DNA of 49,560 bases from Klebsormidium nitens (Eukaryota > Streptophyta > Klebsormidiophyceae > Klebsormidiales > Klebsormidiaceae): assembly GCA_000708835.1 (NCBI GenBank), contig DF237577.1, forward strand, positions 1 to 49,560, written 5' to 3'. The translations under genes and the position numbers were made by a program. Positions 16,313 through 27,445 of the stretch are shown here, piece by piece (the stretch's first letter is position 1; each line of letters opens with the position of its first letter). The notes under the pieces are model-generated. The model made no database searches, was not told the DNA's origin, and was given only the letters and a program-made list of their open reading frames with translations.

Positions 16313-17004
16313 CTGGTGTCAGTGAGGAACAAGAGGGCTCAAAGCCTAGGACCAAATGGAACGCAATTTCAAATCTGAGCATTTCCCCCAAATGCTAATA
16401 TCAAAGTGATGGACAAATGCTGTTCCCGCAGCTTAAGAAGCAGTAGCGCGTCTTGAACTAACTCCGCCGCCATGAAAAGAACACCAATCGGGTTCTACTG
16501 TTGCTGTGGAGCAGAAAGTGCGTCCTTTTCGGCACCTGAGGAAGCCAACCTCACACATGTATGTTACCTTGCAGTTCGGACCAGATCACGATCACGAATA
16601 TTATCGACGGTCACAATTTGCTTAAAGGAGCTCGCGTTCACGTGAATAACATTCAAGGCGGGTACCGGTCTGGGACAAATAAGAGAGAAAGCATTGAATT
16701 CGGGACACGAAGCAAGCGAGCCGAACAAAAGGGCGCCTTCTCCAGCTCGGGGATGGGATTTTGGAAGGCGCGCAACAGTACATGCAGCTACGGAATACTG
16801 CCTTAGTGCATGGGGTGGGTTGGCGGGAGAAGCGTCTTGTGGCTGACGTCATAGAGATTGCCCACCTGCTGCGGCACCTCAGGCTTTCCAGCAAGCTCGC
16901 CCGTTGCTATCTCTGCGTTCTTCACCCAGCTGGCAGCTACATCATGCTGCAGGTGGAAGAGTCCGCATCACAGTATACCGACGCAAAAGAAAAGGAAGGA
17001 AACG

Positions 17005-17672
17005 ATGATACTTCAGGAGGTTTTCTTAAAAGCCCTCCAGGGCGCCAACTCAGAATTGTCGCATGTGACGCTGTTGAAATTTGAACAAGGGAACAAATTA
17101 GAAACCTTGCTTTACTTTATGGACTCTTGCGAGCAGCTCATGCAGGATGGAACGTGTGACTATCAGGAGCTTCCAAGAATCATTGCCAAAAGGGCAAAGT
17201 GTGCTGGGCAGTCCGCAAGCAGGCGGGATTTCCATGTAGCATCAATGTCCCTTGTGATTGTGAGCCCCTTGTAGACGAGCTACTAGTGATCTCGGATGGA
17301 AAGAAGCCTGGGGCTGAAGTTGTAGAGCGTTTTTGGGAGCAGAGGAGCCTTCCCACGACAAAGGAAGCGGTTGAAGGTTTGGTGGATAGGTGCATCGTGA
17401 CCTTATCCAGAAGAGTTACAGAGGACGCTCGAGGATCTGCTTCGCCGATCTGCCAAAATCCTCCATGCGATAAGTCGAAGAGGCACAGCTGCGGCAAGTG
17501 TCTGCGTGCTTCTTACTGTAGCAGGGAGTGCCAGAAGGCGGATTGGAGTCGCCACAGGACTTGCTGTGCAGCTGGGGCCACAGCAATCTTCTCGACGAGA
17601 GACCTCCAGAGGGACTTGGTTGAGTTTCAGGAAGCTTACAAGAAGGAGCCCGTTTTTGCTAAGCATAGATAA
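17005..17672 (+). pseudogene. MYND zinc-finger protein, frameshifted (copy 1)
   Basis: ATG at 17005 starts MILQEVFLKALQGANSELSH; the frame is lost near 17190 and the coding signal continues one frame away (VRKQAGFPCSINVPCDCEPL) to TAA 17670-17672. The second part has a complete MYND finger: CQNPPC, then SCGKCLRASYCSRECQKADW and HRTCC. MYND fingers bind proline-rich peptides. Related MYND genes occur at 31884-33188 and 33980-34690. An intron instead of a frameshift is possible but no good GT-AG pair is obvious. Confidence 0.6.
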
Positions 17673-17769
17673 GTCAAGACCCTGCGTTTTTAATCGCACA
17701 AAAGTCCGAGCAGATAAGGAAAGTGACTCCGAACGTGAACTGCAATCCACGGTAGCATAAGTAGTGTAT

Positions 17770-17912
17770 AGTAAACTTAATAGCAGATTGCGCCACACGA
17801 AACACAGAGCACACATGGTTTTTCAGGCCGCTCCCATATGAGCTAACACGACATTCCAAGTTTGAAATACTTTTGGAAACATATGTGTTATCGTTGTATC
17901 TGCGCAGGACTT
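17770..17912 (-). repeat. Dispersed MITE-like repeat, copy C
   Basis: On the minus strand: GCGCAGATACAACGATAACA, then GTATTTCAAACTTGGAATGT, CGTGTTAGCTCATATGGGAG, ending near GCTCTGTGTTTCGTGTGGCG. It begins about 100 bp after the MYND stop codon. Confidence 0.6.
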
Positions 17913-18163
17913 GACTTCGTTGTAGCTGTCAACTCCAATGTTCTCTCAAGACAATGTTCTCTCAAGGACAGTGTATCATGTCATCCCATACGGGATATTT
18001 CCAATTGCATACCACGTGCAGGGGAGGGAGTTTTGTCAGCTGAAAGATGAGTTTGGAGGTCGGACTATCAGCACCTTTGATTGGTGCTTGGGTGTGGCTG
18101 GAGTACGCACGGAAGCCTCCAACACCAATGCGTGTGAATGGGGAAGCTGACAGTTGCGGAGGT

Positions 18164-18475
18164 CTAAGCCAGGATATTAGCAGGGACAGCGTTTATCATT
18201 TCCTTATAAGACGCAGTACTCTCTGCAACAGTAACGCATGAGGTATCTGTGATATCATCAGGTGTCATCGGGATCCAGCCTTTGTCGTTGAAGTAATCTT
18301 TGTATGCTCGAAGACCCTCAACGAAAGACTTTGGGTGACGTATGAAATCCATGTGATCTTGAAAAACCGCCGTGACTCTTATGTTCCCCCCTGCTTCGAC
18401 ATGATCAAAAGCCCCAGCCCAACTCCCTTGGTTTGTGCCAGGTTTTCCACAACCAAAGGCAATTGAAGCAGCCAT
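18164..18475 (-). CDS. Hypothetical protein
   Basis: I prefer ATG 18473-18475 (MAASIAFGCGKPGTNQGSWA) over an upstream in-frame ATG at 18535 because the leader lies toward the adjoining repeat and is low in coding character. 103 residues, intact, with VTAVFQDHMDFIRHPKSFVE and GWIPMTPDDITDTSC. No family recognised. A dispersed repeat (copy D) starts about 130 bp upstream of the start codon. Confidence 0.5.
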   Translation of the reverse strand: MAASIAFGCGKPGTNQGSWAGAFDHVEAGGNIRVTAVFQDHMDFIRHPKSFVEGLRAYKDYFNDKGWIPMTPDDITDTSCVTVAESTASYKEMINAVPANILA

Positions 18476-18603
18476 CCTACTACTATTGCAATTGAAAACA
18501 AAGATTTGTTGTACGCATGTCGCGTTTATTGTCAATGCCTTTCAACAATGCTGCCAATAGCCTCGAACCGACTTGTTGACAAACTTGGTGGTTGCTTGCA
18601 TGA

Positions 18604-18737
18604 GTCTTGCGCAGATACACAGATGACAGCCACTTTGCCGAAAGTATTTCAAACTCCAGGTGTCTAGTTATCTCATATAGCAACAGCTTGACTTCTCATC
18701 TGCTCTGTGTATCGTTCAGAGCTGTCACTCATAACAT
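18604..18737 (+). repeat. Dispersed MITE-like repeat, copy D (best preserved)
   Basis: Starts GCGCAGATACACAGATGACA, contains AGTATTTCAAACTCCAGGTG, TTATCTCATATAGCAACAGC and ends CATCTGCTCTGTGTATCGTT followed by CAGAGCTGTCA. The GATACACAG start and CTGTGTATC end are inverted, as in a MITE. Confidence 0.65.
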
Positions 18738-18789
18738 ACCCTGGGCAAACTCGATGAAGAACGAAAAAATCCCTGCTTTGCATGACATG

Positions 18790-19010
18790 TAAGTCTTGCA
18801 CATATACACAGATGGCAGTTGGATTCCCAAAGGTACTTCATAGACTTGATATTATCGAGAGTTGGTCCCTTGAAGACAATTGAAGAATCCCCCATTAGCC
18901 TAGTTTATCGCTCGGGTCGTAAACTCAAAAAATGCCTCGAACTTGAAATTAGATCCGTGTGCAGATACGCAGATGACAGTTGGATTTTAAAGCAACGGCC
19001 TGGAGTTTCC
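18790..19010 (+). repeat. Two partial dispersed repeats (copies E and F)
   Basis: CACATATACACAGATGGCAG at 18797 and GTGCAGATACGCAGATGACA near 18959 are starts of the same repeat; the second is followed by AGCAACGGCCTGGAG after an internal deletion. Together with copy D they form a nested or clustered block. Confidence 0.5.
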
Positions 19011-19131
19011 ATCTTAGAAATCGACCCTGCCAACAGAGCCGCCAACACGAGCCGTTACTCAAACGGCTGTCGCCAAGAGGTGCCACATCGCCATGAGGTG
19101 CCACAGCCGCAAACGTACTTAGGGCAACGTT

Positions 19132-19840
19132 GTGGGGCCAGAGGAGCACTTTCAATCGGAGATGAAGACAGCTCTCATTAGCCGCGTGTGTGCACACCCC
19201 AGCGTCCAGGCGAGCCAGTTGGAGGGCTGGCAGGACCTCGGGAAGGTGTTTGTTAAGGCGTTTAATGACAGGGGTCAGAAGGTCCCAATTGATTTTGATG
19301 ACGCTTGGGGCTGCAGTATGGCCGAAAGGACAGTGCTCTACGTACGCTGAAGGCTAAGTCGTGCTTGACACGGATTACACACTCATATCTGGCCAGGCCC
19401 ACAGAGATGAGGAGACGGGTACACTGAGAGGATGGAGCCCTGACAAGTACTACATGACATCGGATGCCTTCGAGAACTTTGCGATGGCGGCACGTACGAA
19501 GGTGGGCAACACCGTCAGAGCTTTCTTCGGGGCGATCCGCGACCCGTATGTGGATCTCACCAGAAACCCTCCGTCTGCATTCAACCGCGAGGAAGCCCTT
19601 CTGATGGCGTTTCACAGGAAGAATGTCCTCTACATCGGTGAGATTCAAGGCAACGGAGAGCGAACTCAGCGTATTTGCAAGGTGGGCCACAACGCGGACA
19701 TTGCGAAGCGTTGTGAAACGCACAAGGAGTATTTAAGGAGCTCGCTCTACTTCCAGCTCATGCAAGTAGGTGGATGAGAGGTCGCGGTCGGAAGGCGTGT
19801 TCAAGGATCTGCCAGAGATACGGCCGAGCCTCTGCCGCGT
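19132..19840 (+). pseudogene. MSV199 / T5orf172-like viral protein, several frameshifts
   Basis: The first frame ends KVPIDFDDAWGC; shifting gives LQYGRKDSALRTLKAK; shifting again gives VLDTDYTLISGQ and continues to 19777. The joined order (iDFddaW, then YGRKxxAxxxL, then YYMTSDAFENFAMAARTKVG and VRAFFGAI) is the MSV199 domain. It is followed by NVLYIGEIQGNGERTQ, ICKVGHNADIAKRCETH, which fits the T5orf172/GIY-YIG-like domain with its KxGxxxxxxxR core. A further shift near 19770 may continue it (RSEGVFKDLPEIRPSL). Such two-domain proteins are frequent in iridoviruses, phycodnaviruses and phages. At least two, probably three, frame breaks leave it non-functional. Confidence 0.65.
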
Positions 19841-20487
19841 CAACGTCTCAGGATCGGCAAGAAAGAAACATCTACATTTCCAAATAGCTTTACGAGCAGG
19901 AAGCTGAAGCTCTGGATGCGGAAGGCTGCTCGTCTCGCCATCCCCAGCGATGGGCAGATGGCTGATGCACCTAGCATAGCCCTCATGCTGGAACGAGAGC
20001 AGACTGCACAGGCCAGGCGTTTCGTCTGGAGATGATTGATGGCACGGCGACGACGTTCCGTGCGACTGAACCTGGTCACTTTGCAATGATACGAACGGAT
20101 TCTCAACAACGCGTGCTTCTCGAAGAAGGGAATACTTTGATTGAGGTACCAGCGTTGGCTTCTTCTACAACGCTAATGCTATCACGAGCATGACTGTGGT
20201 CCAAAGCGATCTGCCCAGGCGCATCAACATGGCAAGAGTGCGCAACGGGCGTCTTAATACCATACCCAACAACACAGAGTTCATCAATGCAGATTTATTG
20301 CCATTGAATCGGCGACCGGCATACACACCGAAGTATATATACATAGAAAGCGAGTGAGGAATGGGAAAGCAGTGCGGGCATTTCTGAAGGATGGCATACA
20401 GGCATTGAGTGCGCAGGCAACAAACCCTTTCACTCGAAGGGCTCTGAACCGATCAAACTTCAGAAAGGTAGAATAAGACTCCTATTC

Positions 20488-20770
20488 CCAAAAGTATTTT
20501 AAAGCTGGGATGACGAGTTATCTCCTATAGCAACGGCTTTGCCTTCCCATTTGACGTTATCGTTCTGTATGTTGTGTAATCCGCTGTACAAACTCCAAGC
20601 GGCAACCGGTGGATTTGGTGCCTTGGTCGCATCACGGTAAACCCGGTGCCATGACAAGTCGTTATTTTCTGCGGCCTCAGCAATTGTGTCATATGTCTTA
20701 TAGCAACGGCTTTGAAATCCGATCTGCTCTGTGTATCTTTCGGGGCCGTCAACTATAATATCTGACAACA
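20488..20770 (+). repeat. Two dispersed repeat halves (copy G) inside a broken gene
   Basis: 20488-20545 has AAAAGTATTTTAAAGCTGGG and TTATCTCCTATAGCAACGGC, and 20700-20770 has TCTTATAGCAACGGCTTTGA, CTGCTCTGTGTATCTTTCGG and AACTATAATATCTGAC. The second half is read through by the minus-strand frame of the neighbouring gene. Confidence 0.55.
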
Positions 20771-21297
20771 TCTTTACATGCAATGGGTTTACTACTCTGC
20801 AAGAGGCTTCAGCGAGATGCCCCCCAAAGCCCCTGCATCGCTTGAATTCAAGCTCCAATTCCCACACCTTGAAGCCGACTGTATGCATAATCTGTCCAAC
20901 CAGCCTTTGGCCGAGCATTACTCCCTGGCTCTTGCCACAGGTGGCCAAAAGGCGCGTTCGAAAGTCCTTAAATGTCATCTGCTCTGATGGACCGACAGTG
21001 CAATGCTCGTTAATGAACCGCCTGACCTGCTTCTCCGCATGTGCCACCGAATAGCCGGTACATGGGGGGGCCTTAGACGTCCATCGGAGAAGCATCTTCA
21101 GTGTGCTGCTCGACGTTCTTTGCGATGCCGGTCGGCTCGTCCGTACGTGACTGCTCGTTGACCTCCTCGGAATCGAGCGTAGGTCCAAGTCTGCCAATTT
21201 CCACACAGTTATCCTCCGCGTGCCACTCGGCTTCAATGACCATCAAGTCGTCGATGGCGACCAACTCGAACGTAAGATAGATATCGCTTTTTTGCAC
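20499..21297 (-). pseudogene. Virus-like protein with helicase/primase-tail-like and NUMOD-like segments, frameshifted
   Basis: ATG at 21297 starts MQKSDIYLTFELVAIDDLMV; coding character leaves this frame near 21080 and continues in the neighbouring one as AEKQVRRFINEHCTVGPSEQ, FKDFRTRLLATCG, VMLGQRLVGQIMHTVGFKVW. The latter resembles the winged-helix tail of D5-like primases/helicases (F..ehc..g....f..f). After a stretch derived from the dispersed repeat, YDTIAEAAENNDLSWHRVYR resembles a NUMOD1-type DNA-binding motif. The N-terminal arginine/serine-rich reading of 21080-21236 in the second frame is an out-of-frame artefact. Both family hints are weak. Confidence 0.4.
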
Positions 21298-21327
21298 GGA
21301 GTTGGGTGAATACGACCAGGTTGCCTG

Positions 21328-21720
21328 TCAGGACTTGAGCTCGAGGCGCATCTCCTCGAAGTCGCTGTCGGTCGTGAAGTCGGAGATGTTCTCGAACCCG
21401 TCACCCTTCATGCGTTTGAGGGTCAACAGGATGTAGAGCTTATTTCACGGATGGAGGAGAAGCCTGGGCTCGGCTTGACCTCGGGGGCGCTCTTTTCGTT
21501 GTCTAGGTGGTCACGTGGCATATGATTTGGAATCTGGACGGACCGAGAAGCGAGACCTAGAGTGTGATCGCCTGGATTGCTGCCGGGATGGAGATGGGTC
21601 TCGGAAAGAGCGCCGCATCCTATGAGGGTTTGCAAGGCCGCTGACATCAAAAGAGGGGCTTGCCGCGATGGTACCTTGGGGGCAGGAACCCTTCGTCCGA
21701 TCTTTACATCTTGGAAGCAT
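21328..21720 (-). pseudogene. Arginine/serine-rich and acidic fragments of an unknown gene
   Basis: Minus-strand pieces in different frames: an RS-like stretch (SRQQSRRSHSRSRFSVRP) around 21550-21650, then after a shift near 21435 KLYILLTLKRMKGDGFENIS and DFEEMRLELKS ending at TGA 21328-21330. Each piece is protein-like but no single frame joins them. The family is unknown. Confidence 0.3.
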
Positions 21721-22060
21721 AGGATCGCTGCCTAGGGGGTGGTGAACGTGGGGCAGCCTTTGGGGTACTTGGGCATTTCTTTAAAAGCTTCTTGCCGGGG
21801 GCTTGAGGTCGAGCTGTATCACCCCTTCGCCCGTCTGGCGTTTGGGCAGTGTTTGCCTCGGTGGTCACTGCAGATTGCAGGTTCTCGCCCTTGGGGACTT
21901 TTGGCCCCTCTTGTTAATGCCATCAGACTGCTCCGGGATTACCACGAGTTTGTGTGCCGTCTCATCCATGGTATACGGGTGCAAATGAAATATAACGGGC
22001 ATCGTCGCGTGCTTTCGTTTGCTCCCCTAGAAACTTCCAGGACAGGACAGCATTGACAGC

Positions 22061-22600
22061 ATGGCACCCAGAGCCGCATCGAGGAGGCCACAGAGGCCTG
22101 AGACCACGGAGGCGACCAATGCGGCCATCGCAACTACTGCCGTCGTACAGACAAGTGACTCCGTTGCACCGGTTCCAAAGGTGGAGAATACGTCGAATGA
22201 ATCAGGGGCCGAGATCCTCAAGGCTGTTGCCAAATTGCAGAGGTCCGTGAACAAGACCCAGCGTGCAATGCAATTACTGCAGGCTCACGGGGTGATCAGA
22301 CTGCTCCGGTGCAGAAAGCAACGCGTGACCCAAGTGGCTTTGCTCGGCCGAGTCGCATCTCCCCTGAACTGAGCAGCTTTTTAGGCGTGCCTCCAGCATC
22401 CAGGTTGGCCCGGACCCAGGTGACTAAATTGCTGACGGAATATATTATGAAGCGTGACTTGCAGTGTGAGGACAACAAGCATAATATCAAGCTCGACGAC
22501 AGTTGAAGCAGCTCCTAAACGTCCCCGAATCCTGCCTGCCTCAACCTGACAGCTACTTCCAAGTCGCTGACAATTTCTTCTGGCCGACTTCCTCCAGCAA
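22061..22600 (+). pseudogene. SWIB-domain protein of giant-virus type, two frameshifts
   Basis: ATG at 22061 opens an alanine/threonine-rich leader (MAPRAASRRPQRPETTEATN) and a helix AEILKAVAKLQRSVNKTQRA-like segment. Near 22290, at a GGGG run, the frame shifts to DPSGFARPSRISPELSSFLG, LARTQVTKLLTEYIMKRDLQ, NKHNIKLDD, which is a near-complete SWIB/MDM2 fold. At about 22500 a second shift is needed to continue as LKQLLNVPES and on to DSYFQVADNFF. SWIB proteins are chromatin-remodelling components in eukaryotes, and giant viruses encode short stand-alone versions with exactly this order. Both lesions are single-base type. Confidence 0.65.
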
Positions 22601-22835
22601 CACTTTCTTCATATGTATACTCCTCTACTGTTTGATGGACCCTCTCCAATTCCAATGTCTGCGTTCAAAATACACGGATTACGAGTCCCCAAGTGGCTCA
22701 TTGTACATACATCTTCGACAACTACGTTACAAGGAAATGTTATCGTCTGAAGCTGGCCATACTATCATTGGACGTAGTTCATTCTCTTCCAGTAGTGACG
22801 TACTTGGGACGCTGATGACGTAAGCATACATGTGA

Positions 22836-25095
22836 TCATGCCTTGATGATGTCACTCTTCTTCATCAAAAGGGTGGCGGCAGTCTTGGGGTTTGGGACGA
22901 CAAGCACTGGGACGGGGCAGTGGCTCACGAGGTAACTGCTCACACTGCCCAAGAACAGACTGCAGAAATCGTCGGACAAATGTTTGTGCAAGTCACGGAA
23001 AATTGACGTTGAGACTCTCCTGAGATTCTTTCAAGACTTGTTTGAATCCACCTCAAGCTCGACTATCATATGATCTGACCCGCTTTTCATACTTGCTCGA
23101 CCTTTGTGGGACACCCAAGATTTTTGAACATTGGGTTTCCTCAGGTCTTTGGTGGACAGTTGACAGCAGAAGAAAACACATGAAAGATTGCCTCACCCTC
23201 GTTTTTGAGCTTATCAGGCACAATGTGAAAGAAGCTGTTTCAGGGAGGGCCCCAACGAAAAAGAGCTTCATCCTTGCTTCTGTCAACACGTTGAGAGCTG
23301 GTCAGCACTGATCGAGTCCTTGAATTGTGCGAGAGTGTTCCGAAGTGTTCGAAGTGCCAAAGTCAAACGTTGTTTCTCTTGAGCCCTGGCCACAATATCA
23401 AGGCATTCGAGATGTGCAGGATCTGCCAAAGCGTCCAGGATCTGCAGAATCTGCATTCATAATTCGAGATGGAGAAAAGGTAAAGTTGCGTGCATTCAAA
23501 AGGACGGAATCACAGCTGCCATGTCCTGGAAAGAAGCAGCAAAACACAACTCAGATTGTTCTGCGTTGCGTCTCTTCCCCTTGCGTCTCTTCCCCTCGTG
23601 AAAATCGTGTTGTAAATGCCATTGACACAATAGCTTTCAAAGCGGTTACTTTACAGAGGAGAGGATATTGATTGAGCATCAACCTTTGGGGGGGAACAAC
23701 AAGTATCGAGAGAAGCATGTTCAAGTAAGAATACCAGGGAAGGGTCTTGGAAGTGTGAACTTCATCCATCCATAAGGAAGCGCCCACCTTTTGAACTTGC
23801 CCTGTCCACGCGTCCCGACCACCACCATGTCCACAGGGTGCTGCATGACGTAGTCGAGGATCAGCTGCCGGGGATCTCCGGGAAGAGCCACCAATTCAGC
23901 ATCTACCTGTGAAAAAGGCCAGAGCAATCATTACACACCAATGTGGGCCAATCAAGACCCAGTTTGCAAAAGCAACTCTGCAGAAGATCCTTGCTGGAAT
24001 TCCGCTCCTGCCTACTAGAGAGATTGGTGGCTGGTCTGTCCACATTACAGGAGGGGGACTGATCCAAGCAACGTTCTCATGCTGAAGGGTTGAAGGACCA
24101 ACTGCACAGGATGAGCCGGCTTCTCAGACGACCTTGAAATCGCGACAAGATTAACAGGTTTCTGTTTCTGTGGCCATTGCGTGTTGCTTACAGACGCGTT
24201 GCTTTCTTCAACCAGCAGAGACTCTTAATGCTTGGAATTCATTGCATACAAGCACTCCCTAGAAATCTAGTATGACCGGGTTGCTGCAAGTATACCAGAG
24301 CGCAACCTGCTCTCACTACACTTCTCTTACAACAGGGCAAGGAAGTGAGAGACTTTTGCAATGTGACACTTGGCTTCTTACCTGGATCCCTGCCTTGATA
24401 CTCTTCAAGTTGGACAAGCATAGCTGCACAAGGCGCTCCTGGGCAGCAGCAATTTGGTCGTCTGCTATAAAACCTAGTTCCGCATCATCGTACACTGCAA
24501 ATAGAACAACAATGTACCAAAGAGGTCTGCCTGGGAGTTGGTCCACAAGCTATCATATACAAGCACAACTTTGTTGTGACATGTGGACAGGGCCTGACAC
24601 CAGTATGGAAAGAGAAGGGTGACCCTGCTGATTCTAGGTTGTTTTCTAATAATCGTATATCTACGACATTTTTTAAATGCTGGTAGAATGATCCCAGAAA
24701 TGTCACAGGTCCCCTTCAGATCCTGACTTTGGCGCAAGACTTTTGGAAAACAAAAAGCATGGAGGCTTTGCCATAGAGCCTACGGTTGTTGAGTTCCTGA
24801 GAAGCCTAGCTTTCGTTTTACCCCTCAAATCAAAGGTTCATAGAAGACACATGAAGTAAGTCACCAATCTTAGGTATGACATCACCACTGTTTTGAGAAT
24901 TTCGGACTTACTGTCAACAGCCCTTGTCGCCTGAAAGAGAATGAGCTTGTCGCCATTTTCCGGCTTGACCAACTCATCCAGCACGAACTGCAGCGCCAAG
25001 GCGGAATTATCCGAGTTGTCCAAAGCGCAGAGCACACGCTTTCCAGTGGTAGCCTTCAGTTGCTCTTTAGCTTGCGCAACCTCGGTAGCAGCCAT
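22836..25095 (-). CDS. Universal stress protein (USP) family, four exons
   Basis: Complete spliced gene: exons 25095-24912, 24494-24382, 23906-23788 and 22959-22836; donors GTAAGT, GTAAGA, GTGGGC and acceptors TTTGCAG, TTCACAG, TCTGCAG. Exon lengths 184+113+119+124 total 540, giving 179 residues plus TGA 22836-22838. The protein starts MAATEVAQAKEQLKATTGKR, has the first strand VLCALDNSDNSALALQFVLD, a middle helix QERLVQLCLSNLKSIKAGIQ, the nucleotide-loop region VDMVVVGTRGQGKFKSLFLG and closes SHCPVPVLVV. G-x2-G-x9-G(S) is present, so ATP binding is expected. USPs act in stress tolerance as cytosolic dimers. It is a clean host gene in the middle of viral debris and defines the host intron style. 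Confidence 0.85.
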
Positions 25096-27304
25096 GGCCT
25101 GAATGTTAAGGCTGCTGACATAAACGACGATTGCAAAGATGTTGAATGTTGAACTTAGCAGATTGTGCGCATAGAGCTGTGCCCTACTTGGAATGTTTAC
25201 GCGTGATTATCGTGGTTACCGTGGTTACCGCTTCAATCCTAGCGGCTTCTAAAAAGTATAATTTTGTATCATATAACGCTGATAAATAAATGACATAGAA
25301 ACTATGTTAAAAGATTATATTTCAGGTCGAAAAGGGAGCGCTGTCGATTGTTCGCGTCGGAAGTTAGAAAAAGCACTCACGAATATTTGGTCTTATGTTG
25401 GATCACTTAACGACAATTCTGGAAGAAATAACAGAAATGTATGCGCTAACTCTGGTCCTGAAGGGACTATCAAGCCAACTGCCGGGAATATCATTTCGGC
25501 TAGAAGTAAAGCAACTCAAAAAGGGCAGTGGTGTGGAATATGCAGATTTCGCGCGAAGTCGTGTCGTGAATAAGGTGTAGATTGGGTGACATTTTGGTTG
25601 ATAACCCCTGTGAAAAGGCGGTAACCGCCTGCCACCAACCCGACTTACCAATTTTATCGAAACTGGAGCTTTTCTCACTTTCGCAGCAATACCCTTTCAC
25701 TTTTTCCCGAAAGATCCTGCATTGTGCGAATTGACAGTGGCGGTACGGTCGGTATTAGGTACGGTATTTGATTAAGCGTCAGATTCGGCAGCAATTCGGA
25801 GATTCGCCACGTGGCTCGGCCAAAGATTCTGTTTCGTTTGCTGGCCCCGGAATTCGAAAGCCGCGATAGGCCGAGAGCAAACGACACATGGTGCGACGAT
25901 TCGATTTCTCTGACTCCACAGGAGGCGCACGATTGGTCGCAAGGGGAAATGACTCATGGAGAGACTGCGATTGGTCGGCATCCGAATGGACCCATGGGTC
26001 AAATATTGTTTGAACTTTGTTCTGGGCCTAACAACTGGTAGGCAATCTCAAAAGATTGCTACGATCTCATGGACACACGAAGACCGTCGACCTAGATCCT
26101 TTCAGATTCTTTCAGGGAGCGGATCAGGCCGAAGTTGCCTCCGTGTCTCTCGCTGTGCTCAACCCTCTTTCTGATCCCCGATTTCTTACTTAAGATCCCA
26201 AGACTGTGTTAAATCGTAATCAACCGTCTCGGAACATCCTCGATTAAGCAACGCTCACTGAAGCCAGAGGGCGTTCGTACTCCGTAATTACATTCTTCTC
26301 CTTCTACTATGCTGTTTGAAAAGCCCGGAATCATTGTTCTTTGCTTGGAAGCTCATGTGACTACTACAGCAGAAGAATCTGCCAGGACTTGATTGCGATC
26401 GAATTTTCTTTCGAACTTTACGTTAAGCTTACAGCCTGGCGCAGTCAACTTCCAATGCCACGGGATTATCAGAAGAGAGGAAAGGAAAGATCCATTCCTA
26501 CACCCAGGTGCGCCTACACTTGGTCTGCTGCAGTGGTCCTATACCTGGGGCGGAACCACCGTTCTCTTCGACCCACAAAAATCTGAAGGTGAGGCCACAA
26601 TGCGACAGACCTTCTTTGATTCTGATTTCATGTGATGCTTTAGGTGGCCCCAGAAGGCAAAGCCTGCGTTGGATGTATTCACAGCAGGCTTCTACTTTGT
26701 ACACTATCTTGTCACAGCGTTGAGGAAATGAGATGCAAAACAATGGGCCCTTGCTCTCATCTGACCACTCGTTAGAATGTGGTCTCTGCTTAGCAAGCGT
26801 TTTAGTATCTTGACTGCACTTCCAGATGCGTTCTCGCACACCACCCAGTCTTTCAGTGCTTCAAGAAAGAAGCGGGGCATTTCACATCAAGGCAGACCAT
26901 AAGATCAGAAAACCCCTGGATGTCGCTGTATGGGGGCAAGACAGGCGACCAGCCTCAGACCAGCACCTCAGGAACTGGAACTGTGTGCTACAGGAACAGG
27001 AAATACGGGCATCCCTAAAGTAACACATGTTGCAAAAGACCCAACAAGGTTCCCTGTTTGCAGGGATCAAAAATGATGGGCTTACTTTATTGCTCCATGT
27101 CAGGAGCTGACCTTGAAATTTCGTATCAGGGTCATCTCTTCCACCTAGCGTGATCTTCCAATGTTGCATCCCCTCATCTCTCTGTAGGCACCAGCTGCCT
27201 CTCGTGCTGCTCTTCTGGAATTGCATTGACTACTGTCCCCTCTGCGAGCTTTCTGAATCTGCAATTCACTTTGTCCGGAGCCGTCTGCGCGGTCCCCGCA
27301 CAAC
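25096..27304. other. Intergenic region, no gene supported
   Basis: Only short frames. The part nearest 25095 must hold the stress-protein promoter. Two ATTGG (inverted CCAAT) motifs occur near 25934 and 25971 and a GGTTACCGTGGTTACCG tandem at about 25215. No protein-like frame longer than about 80 codons has recognisable motifs. Confidence 0.4.
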
Positions 27305-27445
27305 ATGAACAGCAGGTGCAGCCCCGCAGCGACACCTGCGCTTGAGGCGGTAAAGCACGCGCGGGGCGGAGGGGACAAGAGGGTCACACCCAAGTTGCTG
27401 GAGGTTTGGTTCCAGAAGGATTGTAAGGAAAGGTTGTGTTTGTAG
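27305..27445 (+). CDS. Possible first coding exon of the EsV-1-7 gene
   Basis: An ATG at 27305 opens MNSRCSPAATPALEAVKHAR and KLLEVWFQKDC, with several GT donors inside (GTAAAG at 27352, GTTTGG at 27401). It lies in the right orientation 330 bases before the first recognised EsV-1-7 exon, which needs a one-base overhang from its predecessor. The donor that would supply this is not settled. Confidence 0.25.
   Translation: MNSRCSPAATPALEAVKHARGGGDKRVTPKLLEVWFQKDCKERLCL

Noticed and set aside
20499-21236. Treating the whole 245-codon frame as one intact gene
   Set aside because: Its first ~50 residues are an arginine/serine-rich misreading of the overlapping frame that starts at 21297; a frameshift near 21080 fits better.
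23042-23311. 89-codon plus-strand frame
   Set aside because: It lies entirely within an intron of the intact stress-protein gene and has no motif.
25304-25580. Plus-strand frames downstream of the stress-protein start
   Set aside because: No recognisable motif, and two competing frames overlap; likely noncoding.
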